This document shows, in pieces, positions 44,823-53,512 of a stretch of 64,000 bases of DNA. The position numbers and the translations under genes are program-made. Position 1 is the stretch's first letter. Each line of letters opens with the position of its first letter. Below the pieces are notes generated by a model that saw only the letters and a program-made list of their open reading frames with translations, had not been told where the DNA came from and searched no databases. Source of the DNA: Candidatus Pseudomonas phytovorans (GTDB lineage: Bacteria; Pseudomonadota; Gammaproteobacteria; Pseudomonadales; Pseudomonadaceae); assembly GCA_029202525.1 (NCBI GenBank), contig CP119325.1, forward strand, positions 4,376,001 through 4,440,000, read 5' to 3'.

Positions 44823-46337
44823 TCAGCCGGCCTTGCGCCCGGCGCGCTGCAAGGCCTGCCAGCGCTGCTGCTCGGGCGAGCCCTGGTACTCGAAATTGTC
44901 CTGACCGGGGGCGATGTTGTAGTAGTCGCGCACCACCGCCTCGACATCGCCGCCCCCGCAGTTGCCCTGCAGGATCTGGTGCACCGGCAACCAGGCCTGT
45001 ACGTACTTTTCCGGCTCAAAGGCGAAGATGTCGCAGCAGCCATCGGAGCAGAAGTGGTAACGCTCGCCTTCATGCACCAGGCTGCGGTGGCTCAGTTGCG
45101 TGGGCGCATCCGGCTCGGTGAAGGCCAGCGGAATCTGGCAGATCTGGCACAGCATCGGCAGCGTCGGGTTGTAGAAGCGCTCGCCACGCGCCTGCAAATC
45201 GCGCCAATGCTCGTAGCGCGGCCGGTAGTAGCGGTCGAAGGTGTCCGGGTACTTGGCCGACAACCAGTCCAGTTCCTCGTCGGTGGGGATCCAGGTGTGG
45301 AAGTTGGTGGCCTGGCTGTACTGGTAGAAAATCGACCAGGCCTGGTGGGTGATGTGCTCCTTGCCGATGGTGGTCTGCTCGACGTACTTCGGCGGGCGGA
45401 TGCCGTAACGTTCCAGGTCCTTGAACAGCGCGCCACCGGCCTGCTCGAAGTACACCTCCCAGGCTTCGGCCCAGGACATCACCTTGTTCGGCAGCATGTA
45501 GTCCATCATCATGCCGACCAGGGTCAGCAGGCGGTAGCCGCGCCAGAACCACTTGTCGATCCAGCGCTGCACGATGGGCACGTTATCTTCGTGCTGCTCC
45601 AGCAGAAACTTGATCACCTCCAGCCCCAGGGTCATGTGTCGAGCCTCGTCAGACTGCGCCGAGAAGCCGAAGGTGACCGTGGCCATGTCGCCGTTGAACG
45701 CGGCGCCCGACATGAACGGCACGAACAGCAGGTTGGTCAGCACGTACTCGAACGAGAACGAAATGGCAGTAAGGAATTCGAACGGGCCCGCCGTACGCGC
45801 ATCCTCGAAGAACGACTTGGGCACCGACAGGAACCACACCCGGTCGTGCATGTGGGCAAAGTCATGCAGGCCGTTGAAGTGCTTGTTGTAATGGCTCATG
45901 GCGTGCACCTGGGTCTGCACGTGGCGCAGTTCGTCGATGGCCTGCATCTGGCAGGCCACCCGTGCGCCGGCACCGCCAAAGTGCCGGCCAACCCGGGCAA
46001 AGCCCTGGTAGGCCTGATACTCCAGCGGCGTCACGCCGCTCAGGAACAGTTTCAAGGCATTGACGTAACGGGCGTCGGAGATGTTCTGGTGGCCATTGTT
46101 CTGGGCAAAGGCATCGAAGATCGCGTACAGCTTCTTCTCTTTCTCGGCCTGGTACTTCCAGTAGGCGTCCATGGTCAGGCGGAACGGGTCTTCCCACTTG
46201 TCCCAGTCGGTAATCTTGATGCCCTCGAACCGCTCGTAGGGGTAAATGGCATCCTTGCTCTGATAGCTCGGCTCCCAGCCCAGATCACGGGTCAGGCAGC
46301 GGTACTTGTCTTTCTGATTGAGGCGCTTGGCGGCCAT
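44823..46337 (-). CDS. dmpN: Phenol hydroxylase large oxygenase subunit P3
   Basis: The 504-residue alpha subunit bears the di-iron centre that hydroxylates phenol to catechol. The bacterial multicomponent monooxygenase ligand motifs are present: QMQAIDELRHVQTQ and the second FSAQSDEARHMTLG, both E-x-x-H-type. The C-terminal third holds CQICQIPL and CSDGCCDIF cysteine clusters typical of this subunit. The ATG at 46337 has GGGAGA eight bases ahead; a longer frame begins in dmpM and is rejected. It lies 32 bases after dmpM. Confidence 0.95.
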   Translation of the reverse strand: MAAKRLNQKDKYRCLTRDLGWEPSYQSKDAIYPYERFEGIKITDWDKWEDPFRLTMDAYWKYQAEKEKKLYAIFDAFAQNNGHQNISDARYVNALKLFLSGVTPLEYQAYQGFARVGRHFGGAGARVACQMQAIDELRHVQTQVHAMSHYNKHFNGLHDFAHMHDRVWFLSVPKSFFEDARTAGPFEFLTAISFSFEYVLTNLLFVPFMSGAAFNGDMATVTFGFSAQSDEARHMTLGLEVIKFLLEQHEDNVPIVQRWIDKWFWRGYRLLTLVGMMMDYMLPNKVMSWAEAWEVYFEQAGGALFKDLERYGIRPPKYVEQTTIGKEHITHQAWSIFYQYSQATNFHTWIPTDEELDWLSAKYPDTFDRYYRPRYEHWRDLQARGERFYNPTLPMLCQICQIPLAFTEPDAPTQLSHRSLVHEGERYHFCSDGCCDIFAFEPEKYVQAWLPVHQILQGNCGGGDVEAVVRDYYNIAPGQDNFEYQGSPEQQRWQALQRAGRKAG

Positions 46338-46369
46338 GATGGTCTCCCTTGTTCTTGTCGTTGTGCGGA

Positions 46370-46639
46370 TCAGTTCCAGTGCAGGGCAAAGCAGTCTTCG
46401 TCTTCCTCGACGTTGCCGCCGAGGGTGATCACGTCGATCAGCATTTCCTGCACGTCCCATTCACGGCCGGTCTTTTCTTCCACCGTGGCGCGGTGGATTT
46501 CCAGGCGTCCTTCAGCCTGCACGCGGATCATCGCCGGCTGGTGCTGTACCTGGGCATGCGGGTTGTCCTGGGTGATGGCCTCGACGATGTAGCGGGCACT
46601 GTCGTTGTCCTGGAAGGCGATGTACACGAGGGAAGTCAT
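46370..46639 (-). CDS. dmpM: Phenol hydroxylase regulatory component P2
   Basis: The 89-residue cofactor-free effector protein has the MmoB/DmpM fold. It begins SLVYIAFQDNDSARYIVEAI and ends with VEEDEDCFALHWN. It binds the oxygenase and couples electron transfer to hydroxylation. Its start overlaps the end of dmpL by four bases, so translation is coupled. Confidence 0.93.
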   Translation of the reverse strand: MTSLVYIAFQDNDSARYIVEAITQDNPHAQVQHQPAMIRVQAEGRLEIHRATVEEKTGREWDVQEMLIDVITLGGNVEEDEDCFALHWN

Positions 46640-47631
46640 GCGGCATCTCCACTGAGGCCAAGTTTTTTCAGGCGTGCGCCAAAGGCACTGTCGATGGCAT
46701 CCAGTGCATCGCGGCCCGGGCCTGCTTCAGCCAGCGGCAGCAGCGCCTGCAGGGCACGGCAGCGCCAGTCGCTGACCCAGCCGTCGATCAGTTGGCGGTT
46801 GTGGGCGTTTTCGGCGACGGCGGTCTTGACCAGCGCATCCATCCAACGCTGGCTCTCGGCGAACCATAGGCGCATGAATTCGGTGAGCATCCCCAGTTGC
46901 CCTGCCCCGGCAGCCACCAGCTGCGCATCGAAGTGCTCGAACAGCAGCGGGTACAGTAGGCCGTCGCTGACCAGGTTCTGTGCCAGGCTCAGCTCGAACC
47001 AGTCACCCACCACCAGGCTGTCCTCCACATAGCGGCGCAGGCCTTGCCAGGCGGGTTCGTCCAGCCAGCGCTGCTTGGCATCAGCCAACAGCGCCAGGCC
47101 GTCGTCCTCCAGCAGCAGGCCAATGCGCGACAGGTACTGGGCAATGGCCAGGCGGTCCATGGCGTGGAACATGTGCATCTGGGTGACGCTGGTGCCGAAG
47201 GCGTCCGCAGCGATGCCGCTGTTGTTCATGTTGGCGCCCAGTTCGGCGTGGCGCAGGGGAAGCAGCAGTCGTGCGATCAGTGCGCGGGTTTCGGCGGGCA
47301 GGCTGGCCAGCAGCTCGCGCTTTTCACAGAAGGCAAAGCTGTGCTCGGCGTTTTCCTGCATGCGCGCCCGGGCCTGTACGTAGGTGCCGTAGTAGTACTG
47401 CCGCGGATCGCTGACGGCGTACCAGTCAGCCATCTGAACGGCGGTGCGGCTGGGGTCGTTGAGCAGTTTCTCGGGCTGCCAAAGCGGGCGGTAGTGAAAG
47501 TTGGTGGCGGCCTCGATGTCGAAGCTGGCTTCCTGGTAGCGGCTGGCCGGCTTGTCACCGAAACGCCGGCGGGTGTGGCTGAAGGTCTGGCGGATAGGCT
47601 CGACCGTGGCCGTCTTGATCTCGATACTCAT
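46636..47631 (-). CDS. dmpL: Phenol hydroxylase oxygenase beta subunit P1
   Basis: Product of 331 residues, the usual length of DmpL. It is mostly helical and carries the family's VQMADWYAVSDPRQYYYGTYV and MNNSGIAADAFGTSVTQMHMF segments. It pairs with the P3 subunit in the (alpha-beta-gamma)2 oxygenase. It lacks the iron ligands of P3, as in the family. The ATG at 47631 (MSIEIKT) is chosen over a start 83 codons upstream that runs through dmpK. Confidence 0.93.
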   Translation of the reverse strand: MSIEIKTATVEPIRQTFSHTRRRFGDKPASRYQEASFDIEAATNFHYRPLWQPEKLLNDPSRTAVQMADWYAVSDPRQYYYGTYVQARARMQENAEHSFAFCEKRELLASLPAETRALIARLLLPLRHAELGANMNNSGIAADAFGTSVTQMHMFHAMDRLAIAQYLSRIGLLLEDDGLALLADAKQRWLDEPAWQGLRRYVEDSLVVGDWFELSLAQNLVSDGLLYPLLFEHFDAQLVAAGAGQLGMLTEFMRLWFAESQRWMDALVKTAVAENAHNRQLIDGWVSDWRCRALQALLPLAEAGPGRDALDAIDSAFGARLKKLGLSGDAA

Positions 47632-47686
47632 GCAAGGCGTCCTGTACTTGTTGTTGTGGGGGTGCAACGCGCCGGCAGGTGGCGCT

Positions 47687-47944
47687 TCATTCGTCTGCGT
47701 CGCGGCTTTCGCCATAGCGCCACTTCCGCATGTCGGCATCGACGGCAGCCGCCATCGCAGCGTCCATGTGGCGCACCCGGTTGCTGGCGCAGAAGCTGGC
47801 AAAGGCAGTGCGCGGCAAGACCAGCTCGACGAACAGGTCCGGGTAACCGATGGCAAAGTCGAACTCGACGAAGGTGGCATCAGGCTCGCTGCGAACGCGG
47901 ACGTAGCGCGGCATCTGCTCGAAAGAAGGGGTGGCTTGAGTCAT
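47687..47944 (-). CDS. dmpK: Phenol hydroxylase assembly component P0
   Basis: The 85-residue protein matches DmpK (phenol_hyd_sub): SFEQMPRYVRVRSEPDATFV, then the DMRKWRYGESRD end. It is needed for productive assembly of the hydroxylase in the CF600 system. It is the first gene of the operon, about 36 bases behind the -12 element of the sigma-54 promoter. The start at 47944 (MTQATPSF) is chosen because a longer frame would begin upstream of the promoter elements. Confidence 0.9.
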   Translation of the reverse strand: MTQATPSFEQMPRYVRVRSEPDATFVEFDFAIGYPDLFVELVLPRTAFASFCASNRVRHMDAAMAAAVDADMRKWRYGESRDADE

Positions 47945-47979
47945 GCACGGGTGCTCCGGTTGGACGTGCCAAGGGCTAG

Positions 47980-47995
47980 AGCAACGGCTGTGCCA
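47980..47995 (-). promoter_or_regulatory. Sigma-54 (-24/-12) promoter of the phenol operon
   Basis: On the minus strand the sequence is TGGCAC-agccg-TTGCT, an exact match to the consensus TGGCAC-N5-TTGCW. It lies 36-51 bases upstream of the dmpK start. This position and the divergent dmpR support phenol-inducible transcription by RpoN. Confidence 0.92.
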
Positions 47996-48020
47996 GGCGC
48001 TTTCAAATGGTTTCAAAAAT

Positions 48021-48033
48021 ACTCAACGCATTG
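48021..48033. promoter_or_regulatory. Candidate IHF site between promoter and UAS
   Basis: On the plus strand ACTCAACGCATTG matches the IHF consensus WATCAANNNNTTR at all but one defined position, in an AT-rich stretch. It sits between the promoter and the upstream activator sites, where IHF would bend the DNA to bring DmpR to the polymerase. The call is by eye. Confidence 0.5.
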
Positions 48034-48104
48034 TTTTTAAATGATTTTATTGAACAGAGGCGTTGACCACGGGCAGCGCTGCGAGCACGTTGCAGCCCGC
48101 CCGT

Positions 48105-48151
48105 TTGATCATTTGCTCAATCGCGGCAGAGCCGATCGAGCAAATGGGCAA
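48105..48151. promoter_or_regulatory. Two DmpR-type upstream activating sequences
   Basis: TTGATCATTTGCTCAA (48105-48120) and TCGAGCAAATGGGCAA (48136-48151), whose complement is TTGCCCATTTGCTCGA, are imperfect 16-base palindromes of the DmpR/XylR type. They are 31 bases apart, three turns, and about 120-170 bases upstream of the promoter. They also lie ahead of dmpR. Confidence 0.75.
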
Positions 48152-48318
48152 ACGTGACCGGCGATTGACTTTTGCGTGGGTTTCAGGCGGTTTAGAAAAG
48201 AGAGCGACCCGGGCCTTGCCTGCAACACCGCGGTCGCCCCGGCGTGCCCAATAACCCGCCTTGCCTGAGCGGGTGCACGCCGATTCCCCATACAACTACA
48301 AGCAAGGGGCGCAAGCGA

Positions 48319-49995
48319 ATGATTACCCAGTACAGGGCGCCGGAACCTGCACCGGCGCTGAAGGACCTGACCGAACGGGTCCGGTTCCTCGGCACCGAAG
48401 GCAAGATCTGGCTGGACGAGCAGCGCATGCTGCTGGTGCAGGCCGCGACCATGGCCAGCATGCGCCGCGAGCTGATCGAAATGCTCGGTGTAGAGCGGGC
48501 CAAAGGCTTTTTCCTGCGCCTGGGCTACCAGTCGGGGCTGAAGGACGCCGAGCTGGCGCGCAAGCTGCGCCCCAACGGCAACCCGGTGGAAATGTTCTTC
48601 ATCGGCCCGCAGTTGCACTCGCTCAAGGGCATGGTCAAGGTGCGCCCGTTGCAGCTGGAAATCGACCTGGAAAACGGCCATTTCTACGCTGACATCCAAT
48701 GGCAGGATTCCTTTGAAGTGGAAAACTGCCAGTCCGAAGGCCTGCATTCCGAGCAGCCGGTGTGCTGGATGCTGCTCGGCTACGCGATCAGCTACAGCTC
48801 GTTCTTCCTGGGCCGCCAGGTGCTGTACAAGGAGGTCAGCTGCCGCGGCTGCGGCGCCAGCGAATGCCGCATCATCGGCAAGCCGGTGGAACAATGGGAC
48901 GACGCCGAGACCTTCCTGCGCTACTTCCAGAGCGACCCGGTGATCGACGAGTTGCAATCGTTGCAGGTGCAGGTGGCCAATCTGCGCCAGCGCCTGCAGT
49001 ACGAGTCGGGGCAGTTCTACGGCATCGGTCAGTCGGCGGTGTATCGGCGTTGCTGCGCCCTCACCGACAAGGTCGCCCCAGGCAAGGCCTCGGTGCTGCT
49101 GTTGGGTGAAACGGGGGTCGGCAAAGAAGTGATCGCCCGCAGCCTGCACTTGCGCAGCGAGCGCGCCGGTGCAGCGTTTGTGGCGCTGAACTGCGCGACC
49201 ATCCCGCCAGACCTGATCGAAGCCGAGCTGTTCGGCGTCGAGAAAGGCGCCTACACCGGTGCCCAGCAGGCGCGCATGGGCCGTTTCGAGCGGGCCAACG
49301 GCGGCACGCTGTTCCTTGACGAAATCATCGAGCTGACCCCGCGCGCCCAGGCCAGCCTGTTACGCGTGCTGCAGGAAGGCGAGCTTGAACGGGTGGGTGA
49401 CAGCCGCACGCGGCCGGTGGACGTGCGCGTGATCGCCGCCACCCACGAAAACCTCGAACAGGCGGTCAAGGACGGGCGCTTCCGGGCCGACCTGTTCTAC
49501 CGGCTGAACGTGTTCCCGGTGCACATTCCGGCACTGCGCGAGCGCCGCGAAGACATCCCGTTGCTGATCGAGCACTTCCTCGGCCGCCTGCACCAGAGCT
49601 ACGGCAAGAAAACCCGCGGCCTCAGCGACCGAGCCCTGCAGGTGTGCCTGCAGTACGACTGGCCGGGCAACATCCGCGAGCTGGAAAACCTCATGGAACG
49701 TGGCGTGATCATCACCGACGAGAACCAGAGCATCGGCCTGGACGCGCTGTTCCCGCATGCCCCGCCTACCCTTGGCAGCATCGGTCTGGGCAGCGATGGC
49801 CGGCTGGTGGCGGCCAGCGACCAGGCCACGCCCGGCTGGGTGGCGCAGATTCTCGACAGCGGCACCGGCCTGGATGCTGTCGAAGAGGCGTTGATGCAGG
49901 AGGCCCTTCAGCGTTGTGGGCAGAATGTCTCTGAGGCCGCACGCCTGCTCGGCATGACCCGCCCTGCCCTGGCTTACAGGCTGAAGAAGGGGTGA
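48319..49995 (+). CDS. dmpR: DmpR-type sigma-54-dependent phenol sensor/activator
   Basis: The 558-residue activator has the three DmpR regions. The N-terminal XylR_N/V4R sensing domain spans about 20-215 and contains VSCRGCGASECRIIG, the zinc-binding cysteine set. A linker follows, then the AAA+ domain with Walker A GETGVGKE (263-270) and the sigma-54 contact GAYTGA (310-315). The C-terminus has a Fis-type helix-turn-helix (NVSEAARLLGMTRPALAYRLKK). Phenol binding frees the AAA+ domain to drive the sigma-54 promoter of the divergent dmpK operon. AAGGGG precedes the ATG at 48319. A hairpin follows the stop. Confidence 0.93.
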   Translation: MITQYRAPEPAPALKDLTERVRFLGTEGKIWLDEQRMLLVQAATMASMRRELIEMLGVERAKGFFLRLGYQSGLKDAELARKLRPNGNPVEMFFIGPQLHSLKGMVKVRPLQLEIDLENGHFYADIQWQDSFEVENCQSEGLHSEQPVCWMLLGYAISYSSFFLGRQVLYKEVSCRGCGASECRIIGKPVEQWDDAETFLRYFQSDPVIDELQSLQVQVANLRQRLQYESGQFYGIGQSAVYRRCCALTDKVAPGKASVLLLGETGVGKEVIARSLHLRSERAGAAFVALNCATIPPDLIEAELFGVEKGAYTGAQQARMGRFERANGGTLFLDEIIELTPRAQASLLRVLQEGELERVGDSRTRPVDVRVIAATHENLEQAVKDGRFRADLFYRLNVFPVHIPALRERREDIPLLIEHFLGRLHQSYGKKTRGLSDRALQVCLQYDWPGNIRELENLMERGVIITDENQSIGLDALFPHAPPTLGSIGLGSDGRLVAASDQATPGWVAQILDSGTGLDAVEEALMQEALQRCGQNVSEAARLLGMTRPALAYRLKKG

Positions 49996-50001
49996 AGTTG
50001 T

Positions 50002-50022
50002 CGGGGGCGTACCGCGCCCCCG
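50002..50022 (+). terminator. Hairpin after dmpR
   Basis: An 8-base GC stem (cgggggcg / cgcccccg) with a five-base loop lies six bases after the dmpR stop. No T-run follows, so it may be a weak or Rho-assisted terminator. Confidence 0.4.
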
Positions 50023-50112
50023 GCTATCGCGAGGCATTGGCGCCATCGGCCACCCTGCACTAGCGTTGTGCTACCAACCAGCCCTAACGTTCATGCGGAG
50101 CCCTCACCCACC

Positions 50113-52884
50113 ATGCCGGACCTGCGCCCGAACCCGACGCTGTGCCTGGAGTATCGTGCCGAGCAGCCGATTCACCAGGCCTTCCTGGAACAGGCCGGGC
50201 GCTGCCCGGATGCCACGGCGATTCTTGCCCGGCACAGCACCTGCAGCTATGCCCAGCTGGCGCAGATCAGCGGGGGCATTGCCACCTGCCTGAAGGAAAA
50301 CGCTGTCAACGGCTCCGATCGTGTGGTCATCGTCGCCAGCCGGTGCGCCGCACTGGTGTACGCCATGCTCGGCTGCCTGCGGGCCGGCCTGGCCTTCACC
50401 GTGGCCGACGCTGCGTACCCTCCCGCGCGTATCGGGCAGATCATTCGCACACTGAAGCCGGCCGTGGTCCTGCGCTGTGGTGAAGCATCAGTCGACACCG
50501 ACGGCCCCCTCGTCATTACGGTGCCGGAAACACCCACCGAGGCCCTGCAAGCCTTTCCCTGCAAGGGTGCAGCGCTGCCCAGCGTCAGCCCCGAGCAACC
50601 GGCCTACATCACTTTCACTTCGGGCAGCACCGGTGAACCCAAGGGTATCGTTACCCACCACGCGCCACTAGTGCACTTCATCGACTGGCATGTGCACCAG
50701 CATGGCTTCACCCAGGCCGATACCTTTTCCCTGCTTTCTGGCCTGGGCCATGACCCGGTGTACCGCGACGTGTTCACGCCACTGTCGATTGGCGCGACCA
50801 TCGCCTGTCCCGCCCAGGCGACCCTGACGGACCCGTCACGGCTGGCAGGCTGGATCCACCAACACGGCGTGAACGTGATCCACCTCACCCCGCCGCTGGG
50901 CAAGCTGATCGAAACCGGCGCGCACATGAATGGCCAGAAACTCGATCAGCTGCGCTACCTGTTCTGGGGCGGCGATGCGCTCAGCCCGGCGCTGTATCAG
51001 CAAATCAGGGCCATTGCGCCCAATGCCGCCAATGTGAACTTTTATGGCACCACGGAAACGCCACAAGCCATGGCCTTCCATACCCTCGACCCTGATTCGG
51101 ACAATGCGCGGGTGCCCTTGGGCAAAGGCATCGCCAACGCGCAGTTGCTGGTGATAGACGCGGACAACCGGCTCGTCAGTGCGGGCGAAACCGGTGAAGT
51201 CCTGATACGTAGTCCCTACTTGTCGCAGGGTTACTGGGGCGACCCGGCACTGACCGAGGCCAAGTTCATCGTCAACCCGTTCACCGGTGCCGCAGGTGAC
51301 CGCTGCTATCGCACCGGTGACCTTGGCACCTACTTGGCCGATGGCAGCGCCAGTTTTCTGGGGCGCGGTGACAGCCAGGTGAAAATCCGTGGTCATCGCA
51401 TCGAGCTGGCGGAAATCGAGAACGCCATCACCCGTCACCCGCACATCGGCCAATGCGTGGTCGTGGCCAACCACGACAGCGCGTCGATCCGACTGGTTGC
51501 GTATTGCGTGGGTCAGCAGCCCACCACCACCGATGAACTGCGCCAGGCACTCGCCGGCCAGCTGCCGGACTACATGGTGCCGGCGCTGTTCGTATTCCTG
51601 GACGCCCTGCCACTCACCCCTAACGGCAAGGTGGACAAACGCGCCTTGCCTGCGCCATTTGACGACAGCGCCACCCTGCCCTTGTCCCCTCTGGCGGAAA
51701 AACTGAGCACGGCCTGGGCACGCATTCTCCAGGTGCCGCGGCTGGATGCCAGGTTGAGCTTTGTCGAACTGGGCGGCGACTCGCTGTCGTTCGTGCAGGC
51801 CTCACGGGTGCTCGAAGAGCTGATCGGCCACCTGCCGCAGCGTTGGGAAACGCTGCCGGTGTGCCAGTTGGCGGAGCTGAGTGCGCCCGCAAAAAGCACG
51901 TGGCGGGTAATGGAAATGCCGGTGTTCGTGCGGATGCTCGCCATCATCCTGATTGTGGTCGGCCACCTGAGCGAGTTCGACCACTGGCTGATCGTCGGCG
52001 AAACGTCTGTGCTGTTCCTGGTCTCCGGCATCAGCCTGGCGCGGTTCCAGCTCAAGGCCATCGAACAACGTGGCGATGCCCGCACACTGCTCAGGTCACT
52101 GGCGGCCATCGTGGTGCCGACGTTGTTGTACACCGCGCTGATCCAGCTGGTGTTCGACCGGTTGCACTGGCAATCGCTGCTGCTGGTGTCCAACTGGTTC
52201 CCGGCCAGCGAGGTCAGCCTGTTCAATTACTGGTACATCGAAGTGCTGGTGCAGATGATCCTGATCATCGGTGTGGTTCTGTCGATCAGGCCCGTACGCC
52301 AGATCGTCCTCGCCGACCCGTTCCGCTGCCTGATCATTGCGGCCTGTGCGCTGGTGGCGCTGGATGTGCTGCTGAGCCGCTTCGTGTTCGACGCCGGCGC
52401 ACTGTTCAACCGGGTGCCGCAGCACTTCCTGGCGGTCATGGTGCTGGGCATGGCCGTTCACCATGCCGACACTACCGCGCGCAAATGGGTGGCCAGCGCG
52501 GTAGCTGTGCTGGTGGTCGGCGAGCTGGACCTGATGGCAATTGCCGGCGTAGGTTGGCAGGCGTTCTCGCGCTACATCGATATCGCCCTGCCGGCGATGC
52601 TCGCCCTCATCTGGCTCCGCTCGGTGCCCGTGCCAGCCCTGGTGGCACGGGCAGGTGCGGTGATCGCATCGTCAACCTTGTTTATCTACCTGACGCATTT
52701 CCAGTTCCAGTCGCTGGCGGACCATGTATTCAGTCACCCGCTGTTCGAGGTGGCACTGGCGCTCGGCGGCGGAGTACTGGTGGGTTACTGCTGGAATACC
52801 CTGGTGCGCCTGCTGTTTGCCCGCTGGAACAGGCAGAACCCGGCACTTGGGGCAGATCCAGCCGAACGCGCCACCTCCGTTTGA
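50113..52884 (+). CDS. Single-module adenylation/carrier protein fused to a membrane acyltransferase
   Basis: A 923-residue fusion. The adenylation domain occupies about 1-520: TFTSGSTGEPKGI (A3, near 166-178), FYGTTETPQ (A5), CYRTGDLG (A7), PNGKVDKRAL (A10). The carrier domain has its phosphopantetheine serine at Ser557 in LGGDSLSF. From about residue 598 there are around 10 membrane helices, with an acyltransferase-3-like start (RMLAIILIVVGHLSEFDHW; candidate His618). No condensation or thioesterase domain is present. It could activate an amino or carboxylic acid and pass it across the membrane, in a Dlt-like manner. The start at 50113 is used over 50068. A FecI sigma gene follows, suggesting iron regulation, but it may be unrelated. 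Confidence 0.8.
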   Translation: MPDLRPNPTLCLEYRAEQPIHQAFLEQAGRCPDATAILARHSTCSYAQLAQISGGIATCLKENAVNGSDRVVIVASRCAALVYAMLGCLRAGLAFTVADAAYPPARIGQIIRTLKPAVVLRCGEASVDTDGPLVITVPETPTEALQAFPCKGAALPSVSPEQPAYITFTSGSTGEPKGIVTHHAPLVHFIDWHVHQHGFTQADTFSLLSGLGHDPVYRDVFTPLSIGATIACPAQATLTDPSRLAGWIHQHGVNVIHLTPPLGKLIETGAHMNGQKLDQLRYLFWGGDALSPALYQQIRAIAPNAANVNFYGTTETPQAMAFHTLDPDSDNARVPLGKGIANAQLLVIDADNRLVSAGETGEVLIRSPYLSQGYWGDPALTEAKFIVNPFTGAAGDRCYRTGDLGTYLADGSASFLGRGDSQVKIRGHRIELAEIENAITRHPHIGQCVVVANHDSASIRLVAYCVGQQPTTTDELRQALAGQLPDYMVPALFVFLDALPLTPNGKVDKRALPAPFDDSATLPLSPLAEKLSTAWARILQVPRLDARLSFVELGGDSLSFVQASRVLEELIGHLPQRWETLPVCQLAELSAPAKSTWRVMEMPVFVRMLAIILIVVGHLSEFDHWLIVGETSVLFLVSGISLARFQLKAIEQRGDARTLLRSLAAIVVPTLLYTALIQLVFDRLHWQSLLLVSNWFPASEVSLFNYWYIEVLVQMILIIGVVLSIRPVRQIVLADPFRCLIIAACALVALDVLLSRFVFDAGALFNRVPQHFLAVMVLGMAVHHADTTARKWVASAVAVLVVGELDLMAIAGVGWQAFSRYIDIALPAMLALIWLRSVPVPALVARAGAVIASSTLFIYLTHFQFQSLADHVFSHPLFEVALALGGGVLVGYCWNTLVRLLFARWNRQNPALGADPAERATSV

Positions 52885-52941
52885 GCTGAACCGCCAAGAC
52901 AGGTGCGGTGATTGCAAACCCTGAAACACTCTGCATAAAAT

Positions 52942-52960
52942 GCGAACTATTAACATTTGC
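52942..52960 (+). promoter_or_regulatory. Possible Fur box ahead of the sigma gene at 52982
   Basis: gcgaactattaacatttgc matches the GATAATGATAATCATTATC consensus at 11 of 19 positions. It lies 22 bases upstream of the sigma-gene start, a common place for Fur control of FecI-type genes. Weak by itself. Confidence 0.35.
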
Positions 52961-52981
52961 AAACATTTTCAGGCGGCATGG

Positions 52982-53512
52982 ATGAGCACCCCGGACGTAG
53001 CCTTCACTTCTCAGGTCAGCCAGCTATACCGGGCCCAGAGCAAATGGTTGCATAACTGGCTGAAACCGCGGGTTAACTGCAGCCACCTGGCGGCAGACCT
53101 TGTTCAGGATGTGTTCGTGCGTGTCATGTCTGCCGCCGACGCTGCGGTAAAGCTTGAAGCCGTACGCGAGCCCAAAGGCTACCTGGCCACCATCGCACGC
53201 CGCCTGATGATCGATCACCTGCGCCGTGTGCACCTGGAAAGGGCCTGGCTGCAGGTGCTCGCCGAGCAACCCGAAGCACTGGACATCTCACCTGAGCAAC
53301 GCCTGGCCTTGCTGCAAACCTTGCTGGAGCTGGATGCCATGCTGGCCTCGCTCGGGCCCAAGGTGCGCGAAGCCTTTCTGCTTTCGCAAATCGAAGGCAT
53401 GCCCTACAAACACATCGCCACCCAGCTGGGCATTTCCGAAGTCAGTGTGCGCCGCTACATTGCCAAGGCGGCGGAGCACTGCATGATCTACAGCCTTGGC
53501 CAGGGCCAGTGA
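52982..53512 (+). CDS. FecI-family iron-starvation ECF sigma factor
   Basis: Sigma factor of 176 residues with region 2 (WLHNWLKPRVNCSHLAADLVQDVFVRV) and region 4 (LEGMPYKHIATQLGISEVSVRRYIAKA type helix-turn-helix) in the FecI pattern. It would be activated through the adjacent FecR and the TonB receptor when the siderophore binds. The ATG at 52982 (MSTPDVAF) is chosen over the longer frame. Its stop overlaps the FecR start. Confidence 0.88.
   Translation: MSTPDVAFTSQVSQLYRAQSKWLHNWLKPRVNCSHLAADLVQDVFVRVMSAADAAVKLEAVREPKGYLATIARRLMIDHLRRVHLERAWLQVLAEQPEALDISPEQRLALLQTLLELDAMLASLGPKVREAFLLSQIEGMPYKHIATQLGISEVSVRRYIAKAAEHCMIYSLGQGQ

Noticed and set aside
48061..48318. Additional small gene on the minus strand (48109-49149)
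   Set aside because: It is antisense to dmpR and covers the UAS, with no family cues.
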